Source: Amphibalanus amphitrite
Taxonomy: Eukaryota > Arthropoda > Thecostraca > Balanomorpha > Balanidae
Assembly (NCBI RefSeq): GCF_019059575.1
Contig: NW_024881567.1
Span: forward strand, 405,001 to 469,000
DNA: 64,000 nt
Direction of reading: 5' to 3'
This document shows, piece by piece, positions 35,529 through 45,362 of this stretch (its first letter is position 1; each line of letters starts with the position of its first letter). The notes under the pieces are model-generated. The model was not told the DNA's origin. It saw only the letters and a list, made by a program, of their open reading frames with translations, and searched no databases. The translations under genes were made by a program, and so were the position numbers.

Positions 35529-35530
<2 letters not shown>
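35265..35530 (+). pseudogene. Possible LINE linker fragment
   Basis: One plus-strand frame reads LSLRHMVKLKEAYVAHHAPN. This resembles the LKEAY segment in the endonuclease-RT linker of many LINEs. No catalytic motif, and it is cut by (TA)n at 35531. Confidence 0.3.

Positions 35531-35610
<80 letters not shown>
35531..35610. repeat. (TA)n microsatellite at minus-strand PLE 3' end
   Basis: About 40 TA units ending the PLE that runs leftward from 36.5 kb. Confidence 0.97.
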
Positions 35611-35612
<2 letters not shown>

Positions 35613-35783
35613 TTTGATACATGTTTCATTGTAGACCAAGGAGTTGTGAGCTTTAGCAAGCTTTCGGTTGGTTCTTTCTATAGTGCGAATCAGTTTTTTG
35701 GTACCAGACGGAAGACCAAATATTAGTTGTCCAAAATTGCTCATTAATTAGTCACACAATCGTTAAAATCGTTAAAAATAAGT

Positions 35784-35818
35784 GACGTTTCGGTTTATTG
35801 TCTCTAAACCATTATCAA
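35784..35818 (-). ncRNA. Hammerhead-like motif, variant core (minus copy)
   Basis: Same sequence as 37230-37264: TTGATAA core, unpaired T, six-pair stem II GGTTTA / TAAACC, GAAACGTC. C3 is U and G8 is A. Confidence 0.5.
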
Positions 35819-36033
35819 ACAAGTCGTTCACGAATCGAAAAACACAGTACCAGATGCAGTTGTTTTACATAATACATGACAAACTGTCTCGTGAATAGAG
35901 GTAAGACCACTTCTTTTAGACATATACACAAAAAAATACCTATCACCTAAGAAGGAAATCGCGCAACGTACGGGTGACTAGACTGGTCACATACAAGGCT
36001 AATCACACGGACACCTTGTTCTTGACGTCCGGA

Positions 36034-36522
36034 TTAGCGCCACAGGCCTAGTGTGACACATGAGTTGACCTGTTTGTTGAGTGTTGGTGTGTGCTGTCTA
36101 ATGAGTAAGGCTTCAGCAATGAAGAGTCTATATTTGTTGTGTTCTGTTTTGATGATGTCTGTGTTTTCTGTGAGATGTTTTCTGGTGAGTGTTGTGTGGT
36201 GTTCTTGGTTCATGTGCTGTTTGGGGGCCCCATCCCTCAAGTGCATGGTGAGGCGTCGCGAAAGTGACGTAGTTGTAGCACCGATGTAGCTTATATCTCG
36301 AAGCCTACAATCTTCGAAAGGACAAGAAAAACGATAAACTACATTGGTGCACTTCAACTTGTCATTTTTGCTGTGTGTGTTGTTTCGTATGAGCAGGTCT
36401 TTTGTCTTACTATTCCTGTAGTAAATGACCAATAGTAAACGGTCATCCTCGTCAACGCATTTTACATGGCCATATATGATGTCTCTAATAACTCGCTCGT
36501 CTATTTTATATGCAGTTGACAT
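36034..36522 (-). CDS. Penelope-like element fragment, left half of head-to-head pair
   Basis: A 162-residue frame: STAYKIDERVIRDIIYGHVK, LLLVIYYRNSKTKDLLIRNN, NVVYRFSCPFEDCRLR, SYIGATTTSLSRRLTMHL, LNKQVNS. GIY-YIG only; RT absent. It is nearly identical to the plus-strand copy at 36661-37016 and closely resembles the 114-881 fragment. Its 3' region holds a variant hammerhead-like motif and a (TA)n tail. Confidence 0.8.
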   Translation of the reverse strand: MSTAYKIDERVIRDIIYGHVKCVDEDDRLLLVIYYRNSKTKDLLIRNNTHSKNDKLKCTNVVYRFSCPFEDCRLRDISYIGATTTSLSRRLTMHLRDGAPKQHMNQEHHTTLTRKHLTENTDIIKTEHNKYRLFIAEALLIRQHTPTLNKQVNSCVTLGLWR

Positions 36523-36544
36523 CTGGTTGCGGTAGAAAATTCGG

Positions 36545-36662
36545 ATTTTTCTACCGCTGTTCGTCCCGTTTGTCCCGTTTGTGTCGTCCGTCCCGTTTGT
36601 CCCATTACTCTCATTTGTCCCGTTTGCACCGTTCGTCTCATCTTGTCCCGTCTCATCTGCTC
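36545..36662. repeat. Degenerate GTCCCGTTT repeat between inverted PLEs
   Basis: Ten or so decayed units of TTGTCCCGTTTGTCCCGTTT type lie exactly at the junction of the two PLE copies. The plus-strand frame through it reads an Arg/Ser/His-rich artefact. Confidence 0.75.
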
Positions 36663-37016
36663 ATACGAAACAACACACACAGCAAAAATGACAAGTTGAA
36701 GTGCACCAATGTAGTTTATCGTTTTTCTTGTCCTTTCGAAGATTGTAGGCTTCGAGATATAAGCTACATCGGTGCTACAACTACGTCACTTTCGCGACGC
36801 CTCACCATGCACTTGAGGGATGGGGCCCCCAAACAGCACATGAACCAAGAACACCACACAACACTCACCAGAAAACATATCACAGAAAACACAGACATCA
36901 AAACAGAACACAACAAATATAGACTCTTCATTCTTGAAGCCTTACTCATTAGACAGCACACACCAACACTCAACAAACAGGTCAACTCATGTGTCACACT
37001 AGGCCTGTGGCGCTAA
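36661..37016 (+). pseudogene. Penelope-like element fragment, right half of head-to-head pair
   Basis: Starts at the LLIRNNTHSKNDKLKCTNVV segment, about 140 bp further 3' in the element than the minus copy. It keeps the whole GIY-YIG region to NKQVNSCVTLGLWR. One codon is missing relative to the minus copy (TDIKTEH versus TDIIKTEH). Confidence 0.8.
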
Positions 37017-37229
37017 TCCGGACGTCAAGAACGATGTGTCCGTGTGATTAGCCTTGTATGTGACTAGTCTAGTCACCCGTACGTTGCGCGATTTCCTTCT
37101 TAGGTGATAGGTATTTTTGTGTATATGTCTAAAAGAAGTGGTCTTACCCCTATTCACGAGACATTTTGTCATGTATTATGTAAAACAACTGCATCTGGTA
37201 CTGTGTTTTTCGATTCGTGAACGACTTGT

Positions 37230-37264
37230 TTGATAATGGTTTAGAGACAATAAACCGAAACGTC
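37230..37264 (+). ncRNA. Hammerhead-like motif, variant core (plus copy)
   Basis: TTGATAA, unpaired T, GGTTTA / TAAACC around GAGACAA, GAAACGTC. Flanking GT and AC pair as stem I. C3-to-U with G8-to-A, as at 3920. Confidence 0.5.
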
Positions 37265-37461
37265 ACTTATTTTTAACAATTTTAACGATTGTGTGACTCA
37301 TTAATCAGCAATTTTGGACAACTAATATTTGGTCTTCTGTCTGGTACCAAAAAACTGATTCGCACTACCTATAGAAAGAACCAACCGAAAGCTTGCTAAA
37401 GCTCACAACTCCTTGGTCTACAATGAAACATGTATCAAAGAAGATATTCTGCCAAAATATA

Positions 37462-37465
<4 letters not shown>

Positions 37466-37538
<73 letters not shown>
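37466..37538. repeat. (TA)n microsatellite; target of the piggyBac-like element
   Basis: About 36 TA units ending the plus-strand PLE. The piggyBac-like element begins at the next base. Confidence 0.97.
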
Positions 37539-37540
<2 letters not shown>

Positions 37541-37834
37541 TCTTGGCACCCGAGAGCAAGGTATCAATAGAATCACCACAAAAATTCATTCCCTGGCTTA
37601 AAATAAGGTAAGTATGGATAAAATACACTCTCAGTAGAGACTCCTAATTATGCGCATGCGCTGTGACCTGTACACTATGGTACACTTTCGGATTCGGGGA
37701 CTACAAAAAATGGTGTAATACGTGAAAAATGACATTGCATTGTTTCGACAAACCTCCCTCAAAATCATCATAAAAACAGAGTGACTGTATTTATCAACAT
37801 GAACGATCATCAGATACAGCAGATGAAGGGCGCA

Positions 37835-37990
37835 CTGACGCTCACCAGAGACGGAGCTGAGGTGTGCGCGCTGACGCTCACCAGAAACGGAACTGAAGGG
37901 TGCGCGCTGACGCTCAGCAGAAACGGAGCTGAAGGGTGCGCGCTGACGCGCAGCAGAAACGGAGCTGCGCGCTGACGCTCACCAGAGAGC
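37835..37990. repeat. ~42-bp minisatellite in piggyBac 3' region
   Basis: Four units of GCTGACGCTCACCAGAAACG followed by GAGCTGAAGGGTGCGC. Two more decayed units lie at 38478-38545, next to the transposase stop. Confidence 0.9.
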
Positions 37991-38552
37991 GATAGGCGTT
38001 ATCACAAGTGTATTCGCGGCCATTGGGGCGACGTAAGAAAAGAGGAAAACAACTGGCGCCAAGAACTTTAAATTATCGTTAGCATGCATCTTTTTCTTGA
38101 TATGTAGATAATTTACCATCAATTGTTAGAGAAAATTGCATAAAACATCTTCCATTTATGCTTTTTTCATCGTTTGCATAATATGTTCTTTTACTAAGCT
38201 AGAAACACTAATTAGAAATAGTTCCCGCATCATCGTCAAGAACAATAGGAAAGGCTTGAAGTGAATACAATAATCTAAATCGTTTTGTAATCTATGTGAA
38301 GACACTTCTAAAATTGCCTGTAGAAATATTGAAGGCAAAAGTTCAACTTTTTCACAAGACAGATGTCTATAAACCTATTCAACGTGTGACAACTCAGCCG
38401 GTATTTCGTCGCCTACAGCCAAGCTTTCCCTAGTGACCGATAGAGGCGCTGCTATCGATGTCCGCCCGTGCCGCCTAACGGGGAGCTGAAGGGTGCGCCC
38501 TGAAGCTCCCCAGAAACGGAGCTGAAGGGTGCGCGCTGATTGTCCACGGTGT

Positions 38553-40394
38553 TTACACATTCGAACCTCCCTCGTGGAACTGATGGAAGCAGTCACGATC
38601 TGGGCGGCAGCAGAGGAAGATCTTGCACCTGCGGCACTCCATCCCTGTCTGCTGATGGCACCCGGGCTTCCTGCACCGCTGAAACTCCTTCCGAGGGTGG
38701 CACTTGGGGAGGTGCTTCCCTGAACGCAGGCGAGCTGGTGACGGCATTGGCACTGTGGCTCGACGGCGCTTCTTTGGATCCGGTCCGTCAGGCTCTTCTA
38801 CGTCGCTGCTTCCTGAGCTGCTGTGGGATGAGCCATCGGAGCTGATGCCCTTCAGGAGCTGCATCGCCAGGGCATACTTGAACTGGAGGAAGTTCATCAC
38901 CTCGGCACCCTTGATGCCGGCTTCTTCGGCATCTTGCTGGTACAGTAGCCACGCATTGACAGCTGACAAGTCGAAGAAGTGAAGGATTGTTTTTACCGTC
39001 CACTTCCGAGTTCTCGCGCCAGACCTATAGTGCGCGATCATCCGATCATTCAGATCCACTCCTCCCATGTTGGCGTTGTAGGCCTTGACGACTGCAGGAC
39101 GAGTTACGTCAATGTACGACCGACTTGTCTTCTGGTACCTTTTACAGGTGTCTGAAGGCTCGATGCCGTGTTCGGTTGATCCCAACAGGATCATCTTGCG
39201 ATCTTGCCAGGCCGTGAACGCTACAGCGTCGTCACTGCGGACAGCGCACACAGACGTCCCTCTTCCTCGTTTGGCGAGTTCCCTCTCTGTCGGCAGTTTG
39301 GCCTCCTTCGGGACCAGATTTTTCTTGATGGTACCAGTCCCGTGAAGCCCTCGAGCCTCCAGCTGTTCCAGGAGGCGGGACGTTGTAAAGTACCTGTCGA
39401 AGTACACGGATGTCCCCGGAACCAAGGTTTGCACCTGTCTCATCACCACAGACTCGCCCACCGTCCATGGCTTGCCTTCAGCGCCTCCGTCGTCAAGCTT
39501 CTTCCCTTGGTAGACCTCGAAGTCGAGAACGAGTCCTCGCGGTGATGCCAGCACGAAGTTCTTAAGACCTTCTGGGTGAGGCTTTCCAGGCACATACTGC
39601 TTCAGTGTCGTTTTCCCCGTGAAAGGAATCATCTGCTCGTCGATGGACACCTGAGGAGGCCTTTCCTGCTGCAGACAGCCACTTCGAACGCTTTCGACGA
39701 GGGGACGCACCTTCCACAAGCGGTCCTTCTTCTGCTCATCGGTGACGACGACATCATTCACTACTTTCAAGTGTCCCCGAATGAAGTGGAAACGATCCCG
39801 AGTGAAAGCGTCTGCCACTGCTGCGATCCGCGTTGGTTGTGACCAGTACATGCGTATCCAGGGGAACTTGAGCACAGACATCAGCAAGCTAGCCCCGAAG
39901 AACTGCTCGCACTCGTCGTTCTTCAAGAGGAGGCTTTTGCCCGTTTGAGCGACCGCATGCTGATTAGTTCGCAGCGCGATGGTTCGATACATTTGAGGAG
40001 GGATGAACACTTCCATGTACTCTCGGGGAGTCTTCACCCGAGCCTGGGAGGGACCTAGCCTCTCTGGGATACATCGGCCAGCATCACCAGCTCCCTGCTG
40101 GCGAGACTTCGGAACGAACTCCTCCGATCTTCTGTAGAACACGCGCCTGGACAACGGATGCTCGGAAGGACCATCGTCATCTCCGGAAACACCGTGTGCA
40201 TCGTCATCGCTATCGTTTTCTGGCCCTGAGGACTGAATTTGGTCTGGACCAGGACTGAAGTCTTCATCAGAGTCATCGAGGGATTCATCCAGGTCGGAAT
40301 CTCTCAAGGACTGGAGGTAGGTGGCGATCTCCTCTGGGGTCCTCAGGACACCTTGGAACACACACACAGTAAGGAGGATTAGATAGGTACCCAT
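38553..40394 (-). CDS. piggyBac family transposase, intact
   Basis: A 613-residue frame; family members are usually ~550-650. It catalyses cut-and-paste DNA transposition. An acidic N-terminus (D/E-rich, ~33-75) precedes the RNase H-like core. The catalytic aspartates are visible: VSIDEQMIPF (D252), VYFDRYFTTS (D333), and GGVDLND (D447, D450). A basic KKRRR at 541-545 is a likely nuclear signal. The C-terminal cysteine-rich domain (C574-C602, CRKPGCHQQTGMECRRC) is the family's zinc-binding end-recognition module. No stop or frameshift, so it may still be active. The start Met is the first in frame; the following hydrophobic LILLTVCVF is unusual, and an internal start is possible. Confidence 0.93.
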   Translation of the reverse strand: MGTYLILLTVCVFQGVLRTPEEIATYLQSLRDSDLDESLDDSDEDFSPGPDQIQSSGPENDSDDDAHGVSGDDDGPSEHPLSRRVFYRRSEEFVPKSRQQGAGDAGRCIPERLGPSQARVKTPREYMEVFIPPQMYRTIALRTNQHAVAQTGKSLLLKNDECEQFFGASLLMSVLKFPWIRMYWSQPTRIAAVADAFTRDRFHFIRGHLKVVNDVVVTDEQKKDRLWKVRPLVESVRSGCLQQERPPQVSIDEQMIPFTGKTTLKQYVPGKPHPEGLKNFVLASPRGLVLDFEVYQGKKLDDGGAEGKPWTVGESVVMRQVQTLVPGTSVYFDRYFTTSRLLEQLEARGLHGTGTIKKNLVPKEAKLPTERELAKRGRGTSVCAVRSDDAVAFTAWQDRKMILLGSTEHGIEPSDTCKRYQKTSRSYIDVTRPAVVKAYNANMGGVDLNDRMIAHYRSGARTRKWTVKTILHFFDLSAVNAWLLYQQDAEEAGIKGAEVMNFLQFKYALAMQLLKGISSDGSSHSSSGSSDVEEPDGPDPKKRRRATVPMPSPARLRSGKHLPKCHPRKEFQRCRKPGCHQQTGMECRRCKIFLCCRPDRDCFHQFHEGGSNV

Positions 40395-41135
40395 TTTGAA
40401 TGAAATATCTAGCTAAGTATGCTTGCGTAGCTAAAATAAGAATGAGTCATATTATGTATGAATCATAGTGTTATGTGACGAAAGTGTACCATAGTAAACA
40501 ATTTTTGTGGGTGCAATTACCTGGTGTGTACTATAGTGTACAACGCGACCTAATTTGCTGTAAACTAAGGGAATATTTGACACCAGGAACGAAAAATGAG
40601 CTCTTTTGAATGTTTATGCGGCTCAATGACAATATATCCCGCTCCATTGGAAATTATTTTACGAAAACATATTTATTATAGAAAATAACTTCGCTCTGCC
40701 GAATGTGCACTATAATGGACATGACCTATTTGAACCACTTGCCTTCATGTGAACGGCTCTATATTTATTTTTGCACCTTAGGGGAATCACCCAAGCTTCA
40801 CTTAAAACGGACCAATAAAAAGATTATTTAATTTTGCACGAAATACACGAAAATATTAAATTTCCCGAGAGCTCACCTGAAGCGCGCTTCCCCCGCGAGG
40901 ACGCCATCACTAACGACATCCGGTGGCAAAATAAAAAAGCGTTGTCGAGTTAACCGACCAACAGGTGGCAGGCCCGGAGTGTCAAAAACATAGGAGAAAC
41001 TTAACCGAGAAGCTGACTCTGAGAGAGGCGGTCCCAGCCGCCTAAATGTCAGTGTGTACTATAGTACACAAAAAGAGCCAAGAGGATATACGTATCAGCA
41101 AAAGGCCATATAGGTAAAAAAGTTAAATAACTTCA

Positions 41136-41168
41136 GACGTTTCGCTGATGTATTCTCAGCTTCATCAG
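41136..41168 (-). ncRNA. Hammerhead-ribozyme-like motif, PLE A
   Basis: CTGATGA, unpaired A, GCTGA / TCAGC around GAATACA, GAAACGTC. Core residues are canonical; stem I pairing is not obvious. Confidence 0.55.
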
Positions 41169-41429
41169 ATAATACAATGGCCATTCCGTTTCGCCGAGGG
41201 ATACAGTTATCGTCACAACCGAGCCGCAAATGTCTTACAACCGCATTAACGTGCGACTGAATTTACCCGACCACTGATTTGGAGATAATCATTAGATAAT
41301 TCGTATCCCGGTATTGAGTAACATAGATCGTACTACGCAGACAAAAAAAAATGAGCAATACAAAAATCACGTATCGTTGTGTCCCGACAACTCAGGTCTC
41401 CATAGGGTCCACATTCCGGTGCTGCAGAC

Positions 41430-41975
41430 CTAACCGTTTCTCTTGTTCAGGCTCTCACATCCTCCTCGCGTTCCTAGCAGGCTCATCCACCGACGCTCCC
41501 TTGCCCTCCGGTATTCTACATTTTGCCGCCACACGCGCTCTAACCCTACGACGCGTACGTCGCTCACGTTATGATCTGCTGAGCGGAAATGACTGCTGAC
41601 AGGGAGAGGGACGGCTGGATTTTCAGCTCGTATGGAGGACAGATGATTTTGGATACGGGTATAAAGACGCCCGCCGGTCTCGCCCACATAGCATACACAT
41701 TTACATACGTCGCACCAGATGCCATACACAACATTCTCACTTCTGCACCCGATTGTCCTGTCATACGTCGTTACACACCCTGGACTCACGCCTGCCACTC
41801 GCTCCACATCTCTGTACATGCGCTTGCAGATCACACACTCCTTTCCACAGCTGTCGATCTTGCGTTCAGTCCCGCTCGATACGGCACCTCTCGTTTTCCT
41901 ATGAACAAGTATATCGCGTAAATTTTTACCCCGTTTGTAGGCAATCATTGGGTCCATGGAGAAGATCTGGCTCAA
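41430..41975 (-). CDS. PLE A GIY-YIG endonuclease frame
   Basis: 181 residues. Starts in the RT C-terminal tail (SQIFSMDPMIAYKRGKNLRD). Cysteine motifs (CGKECVICK, CDVCKC) follow, then the GIY-YIG core NVVYGIW ... CYVGETGGRLYTRIQNH, and a C-terminal region. It is offset by one base from the RT frame in both A and B. Confidence 0.85.
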   Translation of the reverse strand: MSQIFSMDPMIAYKRGKNLRDILVHRKTRGAVSSGTERKIDSCGKECVICKRMYRDVERVAGVSPGCVTTYDRTIGCRSENVVYGIWCDVCKCVCYVGETGGRLYTRIQNHLSSIRAENPAVPLPVSSHFRSADHNVSDVRVVGLERVWRQNVEYRRARERRWMSLLGTRGGCESLNKRNG

Positions 41976-43891
41976 GTCTTTCGGATCTGTGCAGTAGGTG
42001 TCTCTTGCTTTTCAACAGTTTTGTCATGTTTGGAAGGAACTGGGAAAAGGTTATGGCCATGGGGACCCGGCCTGTCTTGTTGTTCTCCGGTGCCTTACTA
42101 CCTGGTTGCTTACTGCCGATCTTGTCAACCTTACGCAGCTGTCGCTCTACAAAAGGTGCCGGGTACTGTCGCTCCATCAGTCTCGCCTTCAGGTTCTCCC
42201 TGTGTCTCTGGTAGTCCTCCTCTTTCTGACAGATCCGTTTAAGTCTCAGGCCCAGGCCGTATGGGACCGCCTTCTTGGTGTGAGTGGGGTGGTCTGAATT
42301 GAAATGGAGATACGACTTCGAATCGGTCGGTTTCTCAAATAGATCTGTCGACAGATATCCCTTCTCACTCAGCTTGACTATTACATCCAGAAATTCTATA
42401 TCTGATTCAGAGCTGCGGAGATCCACCTGGATTTTAGGATGGATTTGATTGGCGCTGTCATGAAAGTTCTTGAGCTCCTCCTGGCCATGGAGCCACACCC
42501 CGAAGATATCGTCTATGTAACGCAGATACAGCATAGGTTTTAAGCGGACCCCTTCTAGAAGTTGTTGTTCCCATCGCCCCATATATGTACAAGCATAATT
42601 TTTGCCGAGCCTCGAACCAATGGCCGTGCCATCAGTCTGAACGAACTGGCGGTCGGGAGTGAGATTGAAGTTATTGCTGTCCAACACGGTCTCGGATCAT
42701 TTCGATTACACTCGCCGTAGGTATAGATGCATCAGTCCGGCCATCTAGTGCCACTCTGCACGCCTCAATCCCGTCCGCCCGTGGCACACTGGGATACAGT
42801 TTTTTTACATCCATGCAGAATAGCAGGGGGGTATGTCCAACCTGGGCCACGATGGGTTGTGCGGTATCTCGGAGTTTGGAGATGAAGTCGCTCGTATCTC
42901 GTACATACGATGGCTGGTGCTCCACATGGGTGCGGAGCTGATCCTCAGCCATCTCCGCAATCCTCTCCGTGGCGTGCCCTCTGCCGCTGATGATGGCTCT
43001 GAGGGGGGCACCGGGCTTGTGCAGCTTTGGGTTTCCTTGTAGGTGACCTGGCTGAGGCCTGGCTGGGATCATGTAGGTCTTCTGGTGGGGACCGATGTGG
43101 CCGTTACGTGCGAGATTGTCAACTATTCCTCTGACACGTTTGTGGACCTGTGACGTCTGGTCACCTGCAACTGGCTGGTAGGTAGTGTCGTCACCCACCT
43201 CCTGGTCCAGTTTCGCGAGGTAATCTTCTGTGTCCATGATTACGATGCTGGAGCCCTTGTCGGCAGGTCTGATGACTATGCTGTCATCTTGTATGAGACT
43301 CAGGAGGGCGGCCTCTTCATCCTTGGACAAGTTGCCAGGCCCTCGGGTCTTGGTCTCTCGTAGCACGCTGGCTGTAACCTCATCGAGGTACATGTCCAAC
43401 CAGGGGTCCCTGCCCCTCGGCGGCACCCATCTGGACTGTTTGTACTTCGAGTCAGCATCAGGTGTTCCCGCGGTGGAGCTCGGCGCGTTCCGGTTGTCAT
43501 GCCAGTACTCTTGCAGGCGCATGAGACGTTCCCATTCCTTCAAGTCTGCAGTCAGCTGGGCTACCGTCTGTTTTCTTGATGGCACGAAGCTTAGGCCTCT
43601 GCTCAGAAGGGACAGCTCAGCAGGGGATAGGACCCTCTTCGACAGGTTCACGACTTCGATAGGACTCGGCTTATGCTCACCGGTCCCGGATTCCGTACTC
43701 TGGTGGGGCTGTAGTTTCTGCATCTTCTTGTTTTTCACCTTGCGGTACGTGGCTCTTGTTTTTTCTGTGTCGTTTGCAAGGATGGCATCAATAGTCTTGC
43801 CACCGTCCTCATCTGTCTTGCTCTTGACCAGCTCGAGAAGATGGCTGCATTCTTGTTCCAGTCTCTGGATTTTCTCACCAGCCAGATAAAC
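41926..43891 (-). pseudogene. PLE A reverse transcriptase, frameshifted
   Basis: Two overlapping frames. The first (from 43891) has a coiled-coil-like start (YLAGEKIQRLEQECSHLLEL), a K-rich region and RT motifs up to CMDVKKLYPSVPRADGI. A one-base C insertion near 42692, absent in B, shifts it. The second frame carries TDGTAIGSRLGKNYA, the catalytic YIDD (LRYIDDIFGVW) and EFLDVIVKLS. PLE RTs resemble telomerase RT. Confidence 0.88.
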
Positions 43892-43914
43892 TTGTCCAAG
43901 GATGTTTATCTGGC
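43881..43914. repeat. Centre of the 6.5-kb PLE palindrome
   Basis: GCCAGATAAAC, a 12-base loop, and GTTTATCTGGC; the complementarity continues outward for kilobases on both sides. Confidence 0.95.
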
Positions 43915-44407
43915 TGGTGAGAAAATCCAGAGACTGGAACAAGAATGCAGCCATCTTCTCGAGCTGGTCAAGAGCAAGACAGATGAGGACGGTGGCAAGA
44001 CTATTGATGCCATCCTTGCAAACGACACAGAAAAAACAAGAGCCACGTACCGCAAGGTGAAAAACAAGAAGATGCAGAAACTACAGCCCCACCAGAGTAC
44101 GGAATCCGGGACCGGTGAGCATAAGCCGAGTCCTATCGAAGTCGTGAACCTGTCGAAGAGGGTCCTATCCCCTGCTGAGCTGTCCCTTCTGAGCAGAGGC
44201 CTAAGCTTCGTGCCATCAAGAAAACAGACGGTAGCCCAGCTGACTGCAGACTTGAAGGAATGGGAACGTCTCATGCGCCTGCGAGAATACTGGCATGACA
44301 ACCGGAACGCGCCGAGCTCCACCGCGGGAACACCTGATGCTGACTCGAAGTACAAACAGTCCAGATGGGTGCCGCCGAGGGGCAGGGACCCCTGGTTGGA
44401 CATGTAC
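43904..44407 (+). pseudogene. PLE B N-terminal region, cut by a MITE
   Basis: Reads YLAGEKIQRLEQECSHLL, the K-rich KVKNKKMQKLQPHQS, and GRDPWLDMY, where a 211-bp insertion interrupts it. The upstream Met at 43841 is antisense sequence of arm A, so the genuine start is missing from both arms. Confidence 0.8.
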
Positions 44408-44618
44408 GGGGACCCGCAGTTGCTACTGTACACGAACCCTAACTCTAGCCGTCTGTCCTGTCCAGTAACGACCGATAACATTGATATCGACTGTCGGTCC
44501 GTGTACAAGAGCAGCTGAGGTTTTCTGTGCGTGCCCTCTGACAGCTTTTCGTTGTTCCCTGTGAGGGTGCTGGGACAATTTACTCAGGGTCGCTGTACAG
44601 TAGCAACTGCGGGTCCCC
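44408..44618. mobile_element. 211-bp MITE in PLE B
   Basis: 25-bp TIR starting GGGGACCCGCAGTTGCTACT. GTAC lies on both sides (44404-44407, 44619-44622) and once in uninterrupted arm A. A 4-bp GTAC duplication or a TA duplication both fit, because the site is symmetric. Confidence 0.9.
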
Positions 44619-44654
44619 GTACCTCGATGAGGTTACAGCCAGCGTGCTACGAGA

Positions 44655-45354
44655 CAGGGTATATAGAACAACGGGTACACCAACGACGCGGAAAGCGCCC
44701 ATTTTACCGGGACAAGTTACAGGGTAGGTGATATATTTTTTGTTTATCGAAAAAATAGAGTATTCCATTCTGAAGAGTAAAGCCAAATTCATAAAGCAGT
44801 TATTTTTAAATTATATGTACCAGAAATAACATACTAACCATAGTTTAAAACTTAGTCTAAAGTTAGTTGAAAAGCGTATGGTTGATACTAAAATGGAAGG
44901 AATCAATGGAAGGCGGAAATGGCGCAGCTGTTTCATTCTTGAAATGTGTTCGCAAGCAGGATTTACGTGATGTTTGCGACATCTATGAATGTAATCGTGG
45001 ATGCTGATTGGCTGAGCGAGTCCATGAGCAGTATCACTAATTTACGCTTGTACAGGGTTGAGGCAATGTGCGCATGCGCAGGAACTTGTGCTCTCATGGA
45101 GGGGCTTTTGGTACCTCGGGCAGCGCCCAATGCTTTTTGGACCTGTTATGCCCTCCGCATCGAAAAACGCTAGATAGAAAGGTTGTAGAGGAAGCTTGAG
45201 GCTACCTTTCCCCACAATAATATTGGCACTTTATCTATTAGCTTACGTATGGGGCTCGCTTGAAAACGGTCGATTTAACATGGAAACCCTATGGGGTAGT
45301 AGTTTTTGAGCGCCCATTTGGCCTAATGCTACCAACTGTTACTGGCTACCCCTG
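44655..45354. mobile_element. 700-bp hAT-like non-autonomous element in PLE B
   Basis: Flanked by CTACGAGA (44647-44654, 45355-45362), present once in arm A. Ends CAGGGTATATAG and CAGGGGTAGCC (reverse). The 8-bp duplication and CAGGG ends suit the hAT superfamily. No transposase. Its right end shares a repeat with 5.4 kb and 48.8 kb. Confidence 0.8.
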
Positions 45355-45362
45355 CTACGAGA

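Larger units (their letters stand above)
37539..41085 (-). mobile_element. piggyBac-like transposon with ATAT flanks
   Basis: 3547 bp. Ends CCTCTTGGC and GCCAAGAGG, flanked by ATAT on both sides instead of TTAA. Subterminal inverted sites ACTATGGTACACTTTCG occur at ~37674 and ~40480. Related palindromes (GTGTACTATAGTGTAC, GTGTACTATAGTACAC) occur at ~40534 and ~41055. It encloses one intact transposase. Confidence 0.65.
41090..43891 (-). mobile_element. Penelope-like element A (left arm of palindrome)
   Basis: Runs leftward from the palindrome centre at 43892. ORF order: coiled N-terminal region, RT, GIY-YIG, 3' region with a hammerhead-like motif. Its 3' end lies at ~41115 beside ACCTATAT, not a long (TA)n. 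It differs from arm B by a few substitutions, a one-base insertion, and the absence of two transposons. Confidence 0.85.
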
